DNA from: Marinobacter azerbaijanicus
Lineage (GTDB): Bacteria > Pseudomonadota > Gammaproteobacteria > Pseudomonadales > Oleiphilaceae
Assembly (NCBI RefSeq): GCF_030250645.1
Contig: NZ_JASSVS010000007.1
Span: forward strand, 166,400 to 230,399
Direction of reading: 5' to 3'
Length of the DNA: 64,000 nucleotides
Below are positions 1-9,815 of this stretch, in pieces. The stretch's first letter is position 1, and each line of letters opens with the position of its first letter. Under the pieces are notes generated by a model, which saw only the letters and a list, made by a program, of their open reading frames with translations, was not told where the DNA came from and ran no database searches. Position numbers and translations under genes: made by a program.

Positions 1-1
1 G

Positions 2-376
2 GGCAAGCTGGTTGCCGAAGTGCGCGAGCGCATGCCGGAACTGATCCGTGCTCAGGAAGAGCATCTGAAAAATCGCTTTGAGCAGGCCAGGGTGGAAATC
101 GATCCCGATCGCATTGCCCAGGAAATGGTCATGCTGGCCCAGAAAAGTGACGTGGCCGAAGAACTGGACCGGCTCGAGGCCCATATTTCCGAGGTGTCGG
201 AAACTCTCCAGGGTGACGAGGCGATTGGCAGGCGGCTTGATTTCCTGATGCAGGAGCTTAACCGCGAGGCCAACACGCTCAGCAGCAAGAGCATTGATGC
301 GCGAGTGACCAGGGCCGCCGTTGATCTGAAAGTGCTCATCGAGCAGATGCGGGAGCAGGTGCAGAACCTGGAGTAA
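2..376 (+). CDS. yicC: YicC family protein, C-terminal part (cut by window edge)
   Basis: The frame is open from the first bases of the window, so only about the last 124 residues are present and the start lies outside. The visible part is highly charged and helical, with the 'GRRLDFLMQELNREANTLSSKS' region (read here as GRRLDFLMQE then LNREANTLSSKS) that is typical of the conserved C-terminal domain of YicC proteins, which ends close to the stop. YicC is linked to RNA decay/endoribonuclease activity and stationary-phase growth in enterics. It precedes gmk, the usual arrangement in gammaproteobacteria. A TATAAT at 383-388 lies just after the stop and may serve gmk. Confidence 0.88.
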   Translation, partial: GKLVAEVRERMPELIRAQEEHLKNRFEQARVEIDPDRIAQEMVMLAQKSDVAEELDRLEAHISEVSETLQGDEAIGRRLDFLMQELNREANTLSSKSIDARVTRAAVDLKVLIEQMREQVQNLE

Positions 377-434
377 AAGCCGTATAATCCCGCGCTTGCT
401 AATATTGTGCTGGCGGGGATGTTCCCCCAGTTGA

Positions 435-1094
<660 letters not shown>

Positions 1095-1187
1095 GCTGGG
1101 TGCTTTTGCCTGTATACAAATTGAACCAGTAGGATTAAACTACGCGGTCTGCTGAAATCAGTCATTATTGCTATTGTCGGGGAAGTT

Positions 1188-1400
1188 ATGGCACGAGTTA
1201 CCGTTGAAGATTGCCTTGAACACGTTGATAACCGCTTCCAGCTGGTTATGCTGGCCACCAAGCGAGCTCGCCAGATCGCAACCAAGGGTTTTGAGCCGCT
1301 GGTTGCCGAAGAAAACGACAAGCCAACTGTTATTGCTCTGCGCGAAATCGCCGAAGGCAAGATCAGCCGTGATCTCCTCAAGGAAGATGACGAAGATTAA
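1188..1400 (+). CDS. rpoZ: RNA polymerase omega subunit
   Basis: Small RNA polymerase subunit that helps fold beta-prime and forms part of a ppGpp-binding site. The 70-residue product opens [20 protein letters not shown] and contains the conserved [11 protein letters not shown] segment; the C-terminus is acidic (KEDDED). A longer reading from 1168 in another frame is a shadow. The gene lies 93 bases after gmk and is followed by a strong terminator at 1517-1543, so gmk-rpoZ probably end there and spoT has its own signals or depends on read-through. Confidence 0.97.
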   Translation: MARVTVEDCLEHVDNRFQLVMLATKRARQIATKGFEPLVAEENDKPTVIALREIAEGKISRDLLKEDDED

Positions 1401-1516
1401 GGTTGAAGCTGGCTGAAGGCCGGAATATTTCTCTGGTAAGCCGGCGAAGGCATTGAAATCTGTTCTTGCGGTTTTATAGTGTAACTATAGGCATTACCGG
1501 AAGAACGTCGGAAGGA

Positions 1517-1543
1517 CCCGAATGCACGCATTCGGGTTTTTTT
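1517..1543 (+). terminator. Rho-independent terminator after rpoZ
   Basis: An 8-bp perfect stem (CCCGAATG / CATTCGGG) with a 4-base loop is followed by seven T residues. It lies 117 bases after rpoZ and 35 bases before the chosen spoT start. Confidence 0.9.
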
Positions 1544-1577
1544 ATCCCTGGAATTTATGATCCCCCACGGAGGCGCG

Positions 1578-3725
1578 GTGTCGGCAGAGGCAACGGTTGA
1601 TGTGCTGGCCAGTGAGCTCAGCACCTATCTGGATACCAATCGCATCAATCAGGTGCGAAGAGCCTACTATTATGCCGAACAGGCCCACGAAGGGCAGATG
1701 CGCAAAAGTGGTGACCGATACATTACCCATCCCCTGGCGGTTGCCCGGATTCTTGCCGGCCTGAAACTGGACCATCAGAGCCTGATGGCGGCCATGCTCC
1801 ATGATGTCATTGAAGACACAGGCATCCCCAAGGATGCGCTGTCGGAACAGTTCGGTGAGGACGTGGCCGAGCTGGTGGACGGCGTCAGCAAGCTTACCCA
1901 GATTGAATTTCGTTCCCGTGCCGAGGCCCAGGCAGAGAACTTCCAGAAGATGACCCTGGCCATGGCCCGGGATATCCGTGTAATACTGGTCAAACTGGCG
2001 GACCGCCTGCACAACATGCGCACCCTGGGGCCCATGCCCTACGAGAAGCGCCAGCGCATTGCCAATGAAACCCTGGATATCTATGCTCCAATTGCCAACC
2101 GGCTGGGCATGCATTCTATCTGCACGGAGCTGGAGGATCTGGGGTTTTCCTCGCTGTATCCCATGCGGTCAAAGTACATCAGCAAGGCTGTGGCCAAGCT
2201 ACGGGGCAGTCACCGGGAGATCATCGACGACATTCGTGGCAAGCTGCAGGAGAAGCTGGAAGAGCGCAGCCTTCCTGGGCGGATTCTGGGCCGTGAGAAG
2301 CACCTGAACAGCATCTATAACAAGATGAAGTTCAAGCAGAAGTCCTTCCATGAAATCATGGACGTGTACGCCTTCCGCATCATTACCGACACCGAGGACG
2401 ACTGTTATCGTATTCTCGGGGCTGTGCACAGTCTCTACAAGCCATTGCCCGGACGTTTCAAGGACTACATTGCCATGCCCAAGGCCAATGGCTATCAGTC
2501 TCTGCACACCACCCTGTTCGGTATGCATGTGAACATCGAGATCCAGATCCGCACCGAAGAGATGGAGCACATTGCCAACAACGGTATTGCAGCACACTGG
2601 ATGTACAAGAACGAGCCATCCAGTGTCACCAGCGTCAACCAGTCAAGGGTAGATCGCTGGGTGCAGGGCCTGATGGAAATGCGGGAGCGGGCGGATGACT
2701 CCCTGGAGTTCATAGAACACGTAAAGGTGGATCTGTTCCCGGATGAGATCTACGTGTTCACCCCCAAGGGCAAGATCATGGAGCTGCCCAGCGGCGCCAC
2801 GCCGGTGGACTTCGCCTATGCCATCCATACCGATATAGGCAATGCCTGCGTGGCCTGCAGGATTAACCGCAATCTTGGCTCCCTGAGTCAGCCGCTGCAA
2901 AGTGGCCAGACCGTCGAGATAATTACCGCCCCCGGTGCGCGGCCAAACCCAGCCTGGCTCAGCTTCGTGGTCACCGGCAAGGCGCGCAGCAGTATCCGTC
3001 ACGTGCTCAAGAACCAGAAACGGGCCGAGTCCCTGGACCTGGGCAAGACCCTGCTCAAGAAATCCCTCAAAGGCTTCGGCACCAGTCTGTCGAGTATTAG
3101 CGAGCAGCAGATCCAGACAGTCGTCAGTCACAACCAGGTGAACAGTTTTGAAGACCTGGTCAGCGACATCGGCCTGGGCAACCGCATGGCATATCTGGTA
3201 GCCCGTCAACTGGTCAGCGGGAGCGCCGAGGGTGAAGGCGAGGAAACCTCATCGGCAACGGTCATGGATGAGGCCGACAACACCCCGGTCACGATACGTG
3301 GCACCGAAGGTCTGGTGGTGCGGTTTGCCAGCTGTTGCAAGCCCATTCCCGGGGATCCGGTTGTTGGTGTCATGGACTCCGGCAATGGCATGGTCATTCA
3401 CTCGGATACCTGCTCAAGGTTGCCCGAAGACAGTGAGGGCCGTGCCCGCCTGACCCATCTTAAATGGGCCAAGGACATTGCCAACGAGTTTTCCGTTGAA
3501 CTGAGGGTAGAGCTGGAGCGTCAGCGTGGCGTGATTGCGGAGCTGGCCAATGCGGTGGCAATGGCAGATGGCAATATTGAGCGTATCAATGTAGAAGAAC
3601 AGAACGCCAGACTCGGCATTGTCAGCCTTGTGGTGCATGTCAACGGCCGCAAGCACCTGGCCAGGGTGATGCGGCGGATCAGGAACATTCGTGCGGTTAC
3701 TCACATCAATCGGGTGAGGCACTGA
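1578..3725 (+). CDS. spoT: Bifunctional (p)ppGpp synthetase/hydrolase SpoT
   Basis: Makes and degrades (p)ppGpp in the stringent response. The product is 715 residues from GTG 1578. Domains in order: HD hydrolase with RKSGDRYITHP and HDVIEDT (His-Asp at about residues 75-76), a RelA/SpoT synthetase domain containing GYQSLHTTLFG, a TGS domain (DEIYVFTPKG...), and a C-terminal ACT domain (RQRGVIAELANAV). The intact HD motif argues for SpoT over a synthetase-only RelA. The open frame reaches ATG 1557, but a good ribosome binding site (CACGGAGG) sits six bases before GTG 1578 and inside the longer version, so GTG is the likelier start. ridA follows 102 bases on, as in Pseudomonas. Confidence 0.95.
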   Translation: MSAEATVDVLASELSTYLDTNRINQVRRAYYYAEQAHEGQMRKSGDRYITHPLAVARILAGLKLDHQSLMAAMLHDVIEDTGIPKDALSEQFGEDVAELVDGVSKLTQIEFRSRAEAQAENFQKMTLAMARDIRVILVKLADRLHNMRTLGPMPYEKRQRIANETLDIYAPIANRLGMHSICTELEDLGFSSLYPMRSKYISKAVAKLRGSHREIIDDIRGKLQEKLEERSLPGRILGREKHLNSIYNKMKFKQKSFHEIMDVYAFRIITDTEDDCYRILGAVHSLYKPLPGRFKDYIAMPKANGYQSLHTTLFGMHVNIEIQIRTEEMEHIANNGIAAHWMYKNEPSSVTSVNQSRVDRWVQGLMEMRERADDSLEFIEHVKVDLFPDEIYVFTPKGKIMELPSGATPVDFAYAIHTDIGNACVACRINRNLGSLSQPLQSGQTVEIITAPGARPNPAWLSFVVTGKARSSIRHVLKNQKRAESLDLGKTLLKKSLKGFGTSLSSISEQQIQTVVSHNQVNSFEDLVSDIGLGNRMAYLVARQLVSGSAEGEGEETSSATVMDEADNTPVTIRGTEGLVVRFASCCKPIPGDPVVGVMDSGNGMVIHSDTCSRLPEDSEGRARLTHLKWAKDIANEFSVELRVELERQRGVIAELANAVAMADGNIERINVEEQNARLGIVSLVVHVNGRKHLARVMRRIRNIRAVTHINRVRH

Positions 3726-3827
3726 TGCTGTTCCCGGGCAGCTTGCCAGAGGCGCGACTTTCCGCGTGTTGACAGGTTGGTTGCCAAGGGGAGACGATTG
3801 GCGTTTTAAAACAGAGGGCCCAAGGTC

Positions 3828-4214
3828 ATGACCAATAAATCCGTAATCCAGACCGACAGTGCGCCACAGGCCATCGGCACCTACTCCCAGGCCGTCAAGG
3901 CTGGCGACACCGTGTACATCTCCGGCCAGATCCCGCTGGTGCCGGAGACCATGGAGGTCGTGGCAGGCGACTTCGCCGCCAAGACCCGTCAGGTGTTCGA
4001 AAACCTGAAGGCCGTTTGTGAGGCCAGTGGTGGTGAGCTCAAGGACATCGTCAAGGTCAACATCTACATGACGGACCTCAGTAACTTCGCCACGGTCAAC
4101 GAAATCATGGCCACCTATTTCCAGGAACCCTATCCGGCCCGCGCAGCCGTTGGCGTGGCAGCCCTGCCCAAAGGCGTTCCGGTGGAGATGGAAGCGGTAA
4201 TGGTGCTGAGCTGA
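3828..4214 (+). CDS. ridA: RidA family 2-iminobutanoate/2-iminopropanoate deaminase
   Basis: Hydrolyses reactive enamine/imine intermediates released by PLP enzymes such as threonine dehydratase. The product has 128 residues, the standard YjgF/YER057c length. It carries the family features [21 protein letters not shown] near the N-terminus and the [21 protein letters not shown] signature near the C-terminus, including the conserved Arg that binds the carboxylate. It stands downstream of spoT, as in many gammaproteobacteria, and ends before a strong terminator. Confidence 0.95.
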   Translation: MTNKSVIQTDSAPQAIGTYSQAVKAGDTVYISGQIPLVPETMEVVAGDFAAKTRQVFENLKAVCEASGGELKDIVKVNIYMTDLSNFATVNEIMATYFQEPYPARAAVGVAALPKGVPVEMEAVMVLS

Positions 4215-4235
4215 TAGCGGCACCAGCGAGTCAGT

Positions 4236-4262
4236 AAGGCGGCCCTGGGGCCGCCTTTTTCA
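4236..4262 (+). terminator. Terminator after ridA
   Basis: A GC-rich stem (GGCGGCC / GGCCGCC) with a four-base loop is followed by five or more T residues. The T tract overlaps the stop region of the convergent SDR gene, so the two units end against each other. Confidence 0.9.
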
Positions 4263-5129
4263 TTGTTTCCGTGCGATCAGTTCCTGGTAACCGGCACGAA
4301 AATCCGGATAACGGAAATGGAATCCGGAATCCAGCAGCCGTTTGTTGCTGCAACGCTTGCTACCCGCACGCCCACCTTTGCGGGCATCAGGCTTCGGAGC
4401 CGCACAGGGCAACTGCTCCCTCACCCAGGCCACGACTTCGTCCAGTCTTACCGGTTCACAATCGCTGGCGAGATAACACTGATCCAGTGGCTTGCCTTCC
4501 AGTGCGCGGTTCACCAGATGGCTGACAGCTGCTGCAGCATCGAATTCGTGAATCCGGTTGCTGAATGGTGCGGGGGACACGGGGTCCATCCGGCCGTTGA
4601 TGACGGCTTCCAGAAACTGTTGGCGAGAAGGCCCGTATATGCCGCTGAAGCGGATAACCGTGGCAGGTATACCGCTGTTCAGGGCCGTCTGCTCACCCTC
4701 AAGAACCATCTGACCGCTGAACCGGGCAGGTTCCGTGGGGCTGGTTTCATCAACCCAGGAATCATCATCCTGGGAATAGACACTGCTGCTGCTAACAAAG
4801 ATCAGACGTTTAAGTGGCTGTGGACCAAGGGCCGCAATAAGGTTTTCAAGGCCTCGGACATAGGCGTTGCGATAGCCCTCCTCGTCATAACTGGAAGGGG
4901 TCAGGCAATAGATCACGATGTCGAGATTATCCGGCAGTACTGACTCAACCTGTTCCCGTTCCATCAGGTCAGCACCAAGAGGATGAATTCCCTCTGGAAT
5001 CCGGGCTGGATTGCGCCGTAAGCCAAATACCTCGGCGTGCCGGGAAAGCATTTCTGCAATGGCTCCGCCCAGTTTTCCGCAACCGGCTACGAGTATGCGT
5101 GGCGTTTGCTTGTGTTCAGCGATTGCCAT
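4260..5129 (-). CDS. NAD(P)-dependent epimerase/dehydratase-like SDR protein
   Basis: Extended short-chain dehydrogenase fold of unknown substrate. The N-terminus has a Rossmann nucleotide-binding motif (ILVAGCGKLGGAIAE, a GxGxxG variant), followed by SSSSVY near residue 115 at the usual catalytic Ser position and RFSGIYGP, common in YeeZ/SDR-a proteins. The classical YxxxK pair is not obvious, so catalysis is uncertain. The reading from ATG 5129 gives 289 residues; TTG 5135 has a better-spaced AAGGA and could be the real start. The gene is divergent from oxyR with about 90 bases between them. Substrate and pathway cannot be read from the sequence. Confidence 0.8.
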   Translation of the reverse strand: MAIAEHKQTPRILVAGCGKLGGAIAEMLSRHAEVFGLRRNPARIPEGIHPLGADLMEREQVESVLPDNLDIVIYCLTPSSYDEEGYRNAYVRGLENLIAALGPQPLKRLIFVSSSSVYSQDDDSWVDETSPTEPARFSGQMVLEGEQTALNSGIPATVIRFSGIYGPSRQQFLEAVINGRMDPVSPAPFSNRIHEFDAAAAVSHLVNRALEGKPLDQCYLASDCEPVRLDEVVAWVREQLPCAAPKPDARKGGRAGSKRCSNKRLLDSGFHFRYPDFRAGYQELIARKQ

Positions 5130-5218
5130 AGGCAATATCAATCCTTATGCTTTGGGTAATAAATTAAACGGGTGCCTGAGCGCGCCCTGAGCTGGACGAC
5201 ATCTGACCGGAGCCCGCC

Positions 5219-6181
5219 ATGACTCTTACCGAGTTAAGATACGTTGTTACCCTCGCACGGGAAAGGCATTTTGGCCGCGCCGCTGAGCGTTGCCATGTAA
5301 GCCAGCCCACCCTCAGTGTGGCCGTCAAGAAGCTGGAAGACGAACTGGGTATTCCCCTGTTTGAGCGCAGCAAGAACAGCATCCGTGTTACCGAAACCGG
5401 CAAGCGGATTATCGAACAGGCGCAGCGGGTTCTGGACCAGGTGGGGGTCATCCGGGACATGGCCCAGGATGGCAAAAACCAGCTCAACGCGCCATTGAAA
5501 GTGGGCGCCATCTACACCATCGGGCCCTATCTGTTTCCGCATCTGCTGCCGGAATTGCGCCGTGCCGCACCGGAAATGCCTCTTTACATCGAGGAGAACT
5601 ACACCGCCACCTTGCGCCAGAAACTGCGACAGTCCGAACTTGACGCCATTATCATTGCGCTGCCTTTCGAAGAGTCCGAAGTGGTGACTCTCCCACTTTA
5701 TGACGAGCCCTTCGTCGTGCTTCTGCCAGGTGGCCATCCGCTGACAGAGCGGGAGAGCCTGACTGCTGAGGAGCTGGCCCGGGAGCAGTTGCTTCTGCTT
5801 GGACCGGGGCACTGTTTCCGGGATCAGGTGCTGGAGTCCTGCCCGCCACTGGTGGATGCGGTGACCCGTAACCCGAACAGTAGCACTTCTCCGGCGCTGG
5901 TCACCGAGGGCAGTTCTCTGGAAACCATTCGCCATATGGTGGCTTCCGGGCTTGGTATCACTGTGTTGCCGCTTTCTGCTGCAACCGCCATGCAATATGA
6001 CGAGAGTATTCTCGCGGTCCGGCCGTTTGCGGCACCGGTTCCTTTCCGGACGGTTGCGCTGGCCTGGCGGGTGACCTTCCCTCGCCCCAAGGCGATTGAC
6101 ATGCTGTCGCTGGCAGCCAGCCAGTGTCGGGTGATCGAGAAGGCAAAAATTGAAACCCCGGCTGCTGCCGCAACTGCCTGA
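5219..6181 (+). CDS. oxyR: Hydrogen-peroxide-sensing LysR regulator OxyR
   Basis: Transcription activator of peroxide defence. The 320-residue protein has an N-terminal LysR winged helix (residues 1-60, CHVSQPTLSVAVKKLE) and a regulatory domain with the two redox cysteines at exactly the E. coli positions: Cys199 in GHCFRD and Cys208 in ESC. This pair forms the peroxide-induced disulfide and separates OxyR from other LysR proteins. The C-terminal tail is Ala-rich and slightly longer than in E. coli (305 residues). recG begins 8 bases after the stop, so the two are co-transcribed, as in Pseudomonas. Autoregulation and control of the divergent SDR gene are plausible but not shown. Confidence 0.96.
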   Translation: MTLTELRYVVTLARERHFGRAAERCHVSQPTLSVAVKKLEDELGIPLFERSKNSIRVTETGKRIIEQAQRVLDQVGVIRDMAQDGKNQLNAPLKVGAIYTIGPYLFPHLLPELRRAAPEMPLYIEENYTATLRQKLRQSELDAIIIALPFEESEVVTLPLYDEPFVVLLPGGHPLTERESLTAEELAREQLLLLGPGHCFRDQVLESCPPLVDAVTRNPNSSTSPALVTEGSSLETIRHMVASGLGITVLPLSAATAMQYDESILAVRPFAAPVPFRTVALAWRVTFPRPKAIDMLSLAASQCRVIEKAKIETPAAAATA

Positions 6182-6189
6182 GCCAGGAT

Positions 6190-8265
6190 ATGACGTCACT
6201 GGAAGACATCCCGGTCACCACTCTGAAGGGCGTCGGCAGCGCCCTGGCGGACAAGCTCGCGAAACTGGGAATCCAGTCGCTTCAGGACCTGCTGTTCCAC
6301 TTGCCACATCGGTACGAGGATCGTACCCGGATTGTTCCGATGGGGAACCTCCGCATTGGCGATGTCGGCGTTGTGGAAGGTGAGGTGATGAAGGCTGACC
6401 TGGTAATGGGGCGCCGGCGAAGCCTGCAAGTAACGCTGAAAGACAGCAGTGGTTTCCTGGTCATGCGGTTTTTCCATTTCAATGCAGCCCAGAAGAACCA
6501 GCTAACGGAGGGCGCTCGGGTTCGGTGTTTCGGGGAGGTGCGGCCTGGCCGCGCCGGTTACGAGTTCTATCATCCTGAGTACCAGGTGAATCCCCCGCCC
6601 ATGCCGCCACCGGGGGAAGCAACACTGACACCCGTCTATCCGCTCACCGAAGGTATTCAGCAGCCCCGGGTACGAAGCCTGTGCCAGCAGGCGCTGGGTT
6701 ACCTGAAACGTTACCCGATTCGCGAGTGGCTCCCGCCGGAGTTGCTGGCAAGCTACCAGCTGCCGGGCATTACAGAGGCAGTAGAGCTGGTGCATTCCCC
6801 TCCGGCAAGCGCTCCGGTTCATCTGTTGGTGGAGGGACGACATCCCGCCCAGCAGCGATTGGTGATGGAGGAGCTGCTGGCCCATCAGCTCAGCCTGTTG
6901 CAGGTTCGCCAGCAGGTTCAGGCGCGGGAGGCTCTGCCACTGCTTCCCAGTGGCGATCTGCCGGAGCGCTTTCTCGACCTTCTTCCATTCAGTCTCACCG
7001 GCGCCCAGCGTCATGTCATGAGCGAGATACGTCAGGATCTGAGTCAGCCGGTCCCGATGTTGCGACTGGTCCAGGGGGATGTCGGTTCCGGTAAGACGGT
7101 AGTCGCTGCCCTGGCCGCTCTTCAAACGATTGGCGCCGGTGCCCAGGTGGCTCTGATGGCGCCCACGGAAATACTGGCTGAGCAGCATTATCAGAATTTT
7201 CACGGCTGGCTGGAGCCTCTCGGTATCCGTGTGGCGTGGTTGTCTGGCAAGATCAAGGGGAAGGCACGCAGGGAAGCTCTGGAGGAAATCGGCAGCGGTG
7301 ATGCTGAGGTGGTCGTTGGGACCCACGCCCTGTTTCAGGAGGATGTTGCCTTCAGCCGACTGGCCCTGGTGATTGTGGACGAGCAACACCGCTTCGGTGT
7401 GCATCAGCGCCTGGCCCTGCGGGAGAAGGGTGTTGGTGGCACCATGGCGCCACACCAGTTGATCATGACGGCGACGCCGATTCCCCGTACCCTTGCCATG
7501 AGTGCCTACGCGGATCTGGACACATCGGTGATTGATGAATTGCCTCCCGGCCGCAAACCGATTGAAACCATCGCTATTCCTGACAGCCGCCGTGATGATG
7601 TGACCGACCGGGTCCGTAAGGCCTGCAGGGAAGGCAGGCAGGCGTATTGGGTATGCACACTGATTGAAGAGTCCGAAGCGCTGCAATGTCAGGCGGCGGA
7701 AGTGACTGCCCAGGAGCTGGCGGAACGCCTGCCGGACCTGAAGCTGGGGCTCGTGCATGGCCGTCTGAAAGCCGCGGAAAAGGCCGCGGTTATGGAGCAG
7801 TTCAAGAGTGGAGAGCTGGATCTTCTGGTGGCCACCACGGTGATTGAGGTGGGGGTGGATGTGCCCAACGCCTCGCTGATTATTATCGAAAACCCGGAGC
7901 GCCTGGGCCTGGCTCAGCTACACCAGTTGCGGGGTAGGGTTGGCAGGGGCGAAGAAGCCAGTTTTTGTGTGCTGATGTACCATCCGCCGCTGTCTCTCAA
8001 TGGCAAGGCGCGGCTGCAGGCACTGAGGGATAGCCAGGATGGCTTTGTGATTGCAGAAAAAGATCTGGAGATACGTGGGCCTGGCGAAGTTCTGGGTACC
8101 CGCCAGACCGGTATGATGCAGTTTCGATTGGCCGATTTCGAACGCGACAAGGGCTGGATTGAGCCAGTGCGGAAGATGGCTCCGGGCCTGATGAAGCAGC
8201 CAGCCGTGGTTAACGGTCTGATTCGGCGCTGGCTGGGTGAGCGAATTCGTTATGGTGACGTATAA
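6190..8265 (+). CDS. recG: ATP-dependent DNA helicase RecG
   Basis: Branched-DNA translocase that reverses stalled replication forks and processes recombination intermediates. The 691-residue length matches E. coli RecG (693). It has an N-terminal OB-fold wedge domain (about residues 50-150, RYEDRT...), then helicase domains with Walker A GDVGSGKT, motif II DEQHRFG, the TATPIPRT motif III and motif VI QLRGRVGRG. It follows oxyR in one unit. A second, HDOD-encoding gene begins after a 130-base gap with a TATAAT at 8340-8345. Confidence 0.97.
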   Translation: MTSLEDIPVTTLKGVGSALADKLAKLGIQSLQDLLFHLPHRYEDRTRIVPMGNLRIGDVGVVEGEVMKADLVMGRRRSLQVTLKDSSGFLVMRFFHFNAAQKNQLTEGARVRCFGEVRPGRAGYEFYHPEYQVNPPPMPPPGEATLTPVYPLTEGIQQPRVRSLCQQALGYLKRYPIREWLPPELLASYQLPGITEAVELVHSPPASAPVHLLVEGRHPAQQRLVMEELLAHQLSLLQVRQQVQAREALPLLPSGDLPERFLDLLPFSLTGAQRHVMSEIRQDLSQPVPMLRLVQGDVGSGKTVVAALAALQTIGAGAQVALMAPTEILAEQHYQNFHGWLEPLGIRVAWLSGKIKGKARREALEEIGSGDAEVVVGTHALFQEDVAFSRLALVIVDEQHRFGVHQRLALREKGVGGTMAPHQLIMTATPIPRTLAMSAYADLDTSVIDELPPGRKPIETIAIPDSRRDDVTDRVRKACREGRQAYWVCTLIEESEALQCQAAEVTAQELAERLPDLKLGLVHGRLKAAEKAAVMEQFKSGELDLLVATTVIEVGVDVPNASLIIIENPERLGLAQLHQLRGRVGRGEEASFCVLMYHPPLSLNGKARLQALRDSQDGFVIAEKDLEIRGPGEVLGTRQTGMMQFRLADFERDKGWIEPVRKMAPGLMKQPAVVNGLIRRWLGERIRYGDV

Positions 8266-8339
8266 CAGCAGTTGCGAGGTTCGCGTCAAAAGCTGGCAGA
8301 AACTAAGCTGAAGTCAAAGTTGGGTCGCTGTTTGTACCC

Positions 8340-8345
8340 TATAAT
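8340..8345 (+). promoter_or_regulatory. Possible -10 element upstream of the HDOD gene
   Basis: Perfect TATAAT 53 bases before the chosen ATG. A -35 match is poor (TTGGGT at 8320-8325 gives only a 14-base spacer), so this is a weak promoter call. Confidence 0.4.
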
Positions 8346-8398
8346 GAGTGATAACCAACGTGCCCGAGCTGGCACTATCCATATTTTGGGAGAAACTT

Positions 8399-9763
8399 AT
8401 GGAGCTACCTGTTGCGGTCCGACAGGCACTGGGCGATTCGGCTGACGGCGTTTCCCTGCGTGATGTGACTCAGGCAAGGGACAATGAACTCCTGCGTATG
8501 GTGCTGCTCAGCGACGAACAGGGAAATCTCCAGGCAATCTGTCGTCAGGGGGACCTGCTCGATATCAATGCACTGAATAAAGACCTTGGCCGTGACCTGC
8601 GGGTGATGAAGCGGCGGGAACAGATCCGGGTACGGGAGCGTTCCGGCCTCACCGAGTTACCAGCGTTGCCGTCATTGACAGGGTGGTCCGCTGTCGTGGA
8701 TACCACCGTTGATGAACTGGCTCAGGTGGCACTGGTTCTGGGTGAGCAGAATCTCTGCATGGTCATGCCCGGGGACGAGTTCAGGGCGATTACCGCTGCC
8801 GCCAGGAGGCTGTCTTTTTCCGTGGCGCCAGAGTCCATTGCGGTCAATCTGAACAGCCCGGAACGGGACCGGGACCAACTGCATTCCGCCATCCGTCGTT
8901 TTACCACCTTACGGATTCAACAACGCCTGGAAGACACCCTCGAGTTGCCCCCGCTACCCGAAACCGCGCAGCGGATCATCCATTTACGGGTCAACCCCAA
9001 CGCCGTCATGGGTGACCTGGTGGACGTTGTGGAGAGCGATCCCAGCCTGGCAGCCCAGGTTGTCAGTTGGGCATCATCGTCTTTCTACGCTGCCGCCGGA
9101 CAGGTCCGATCGGTACACGACGCGGTCTCAAGGATTCTGGGCTTTGATCTGGTGATGAACCTGGCCATGGGTCTGTCCCTGGGGCGCGCCCTGAAGCAGC
9201 CCCAGGATCATCCCGAGGGTTATGTGGATTACTGGCAGCAAGCTATATGGCAGGCCCAGTCCGCCGGTATTCTGGCCAGCATGATGCCCCGTGGTGAGCG
9301 CCCGATATTTGGCCTGGCCTATCTGTCGGGATTGCTGCATAACTTTGGTTATCTGGTGCTGGCGCAAGTGTTCCCGCCCCACTTCAAGCTGGTGTGCCGG
9401 TCCCTGGAAGCCAATCCTCATCTTGACTCGTCGCTGATCGAACACTTTCTGCTCGGGGTGACACGGGAGCAGATCGCGGCGGAGCTCATGCAGAACTGGG
9501 GCATGCCGGACGAAGTCTGCCTGGCCATTCGCAACCAGAAGAATCCGGAGTATGAAGGTCCTCACGCGGTTTACAGCAAATTGCTCTGGCTGAGCAGGCA
9601 ACTGTTGACCAGGCGCGGCGTTGCACTGGGAGCCGGGGAGGAAGTGTCGGATGATTTTTATGAATCCCTCGGGCTCGACAGGGCAAAGGTGGAAGAGCAG
9701 TTTGACGAGCTTGTGGGTAACAAGGACAGCATCATGGCAATGGCGGGGATGATGAGCCAGTAA
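8399..9763 (+). CDS. YbaK/aminoacyl-tRNA-deacylase-like plus HDOD domain protein
   Basis: Two-part protein of 454 residues. The first 150 or so resemble the YbaK/ProXp editing fold (LPVAVRQAL..., then an ALVLGEQNLCMVMPGDEF segment). The remainder is an HDOD domain (LELPPLPETAQRIIHLRVNPNA, DVVESDPSLAAQVV), an HD-related module that usually lacks catalytic metal ligands and acts in signalling. A similar protein sits beside oxyR-recG in Pseudomonas. The open frame begins at 8348, but GGGAGA is correctly spaced before ATG 8399 and the extra 17 residues look non-conserved. Function is unknown; a regulatory role tied to stress or tRNA state is only a guess. Confidence 0.88.
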   Translation: MELPVAVRQALGDSADGVSLRDVTQARDNELLRMVLLSDEQGNLQAICRQGDLLDINALNKDLGRDLRVMKRREQIRVRERSGLTELPALPSLTGWSAVVDTTVDELAQVALVLGEQNLCMVMPGDEFRAITAAARRLSFSVAPESIAVNLNSPERDRDQLHSAIRRFTTLRIQQRLEDTLELPPLPETAQRIIHLRVNPNAVMGDLVDVVESDPSLAAQVVSWASSSFYAAAGQVRSVHDAVSRILGFDLVMNLAMGLSLGRALKQPQDHPEGYVDYWQQAIWQAQSAGILASMMPRGERPIFGLAYLSGLLHNFGYLVLAQVFPPHFKLVCRSLEANPHLDSSLIEHFLLGVTREQIAAELMQNWGMPDEVCLAIRNQKNPEYEGPHAVYSKLLWLSRQLLTRRGVALGAGEEVSDDFYESLGLDRAKVEEQFDELVGNKDSIMAMAGMMSQ

Positions 9764-9791
9764 TTATCCATTCCCGGTCAGTCCGACCCGC

Positions 9792-9815
9792 AAAAAAGCC
9801 GGCCCAAGGGCCGGC
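9792..9815 (-). terminator. Minus-strand rho-independent terminator
   Basis: A GCCGGCCC / GGGCCGGC stem with six T residues following on the minus strand. It ends minus-strand transcription after the DUF2489 gene or a small transcript in the 9.8-10.1 kb gap. No T tract is present on the plus side, so it is a poor plus-strand terminator for the HDOD gene. Confidence 0.75.
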
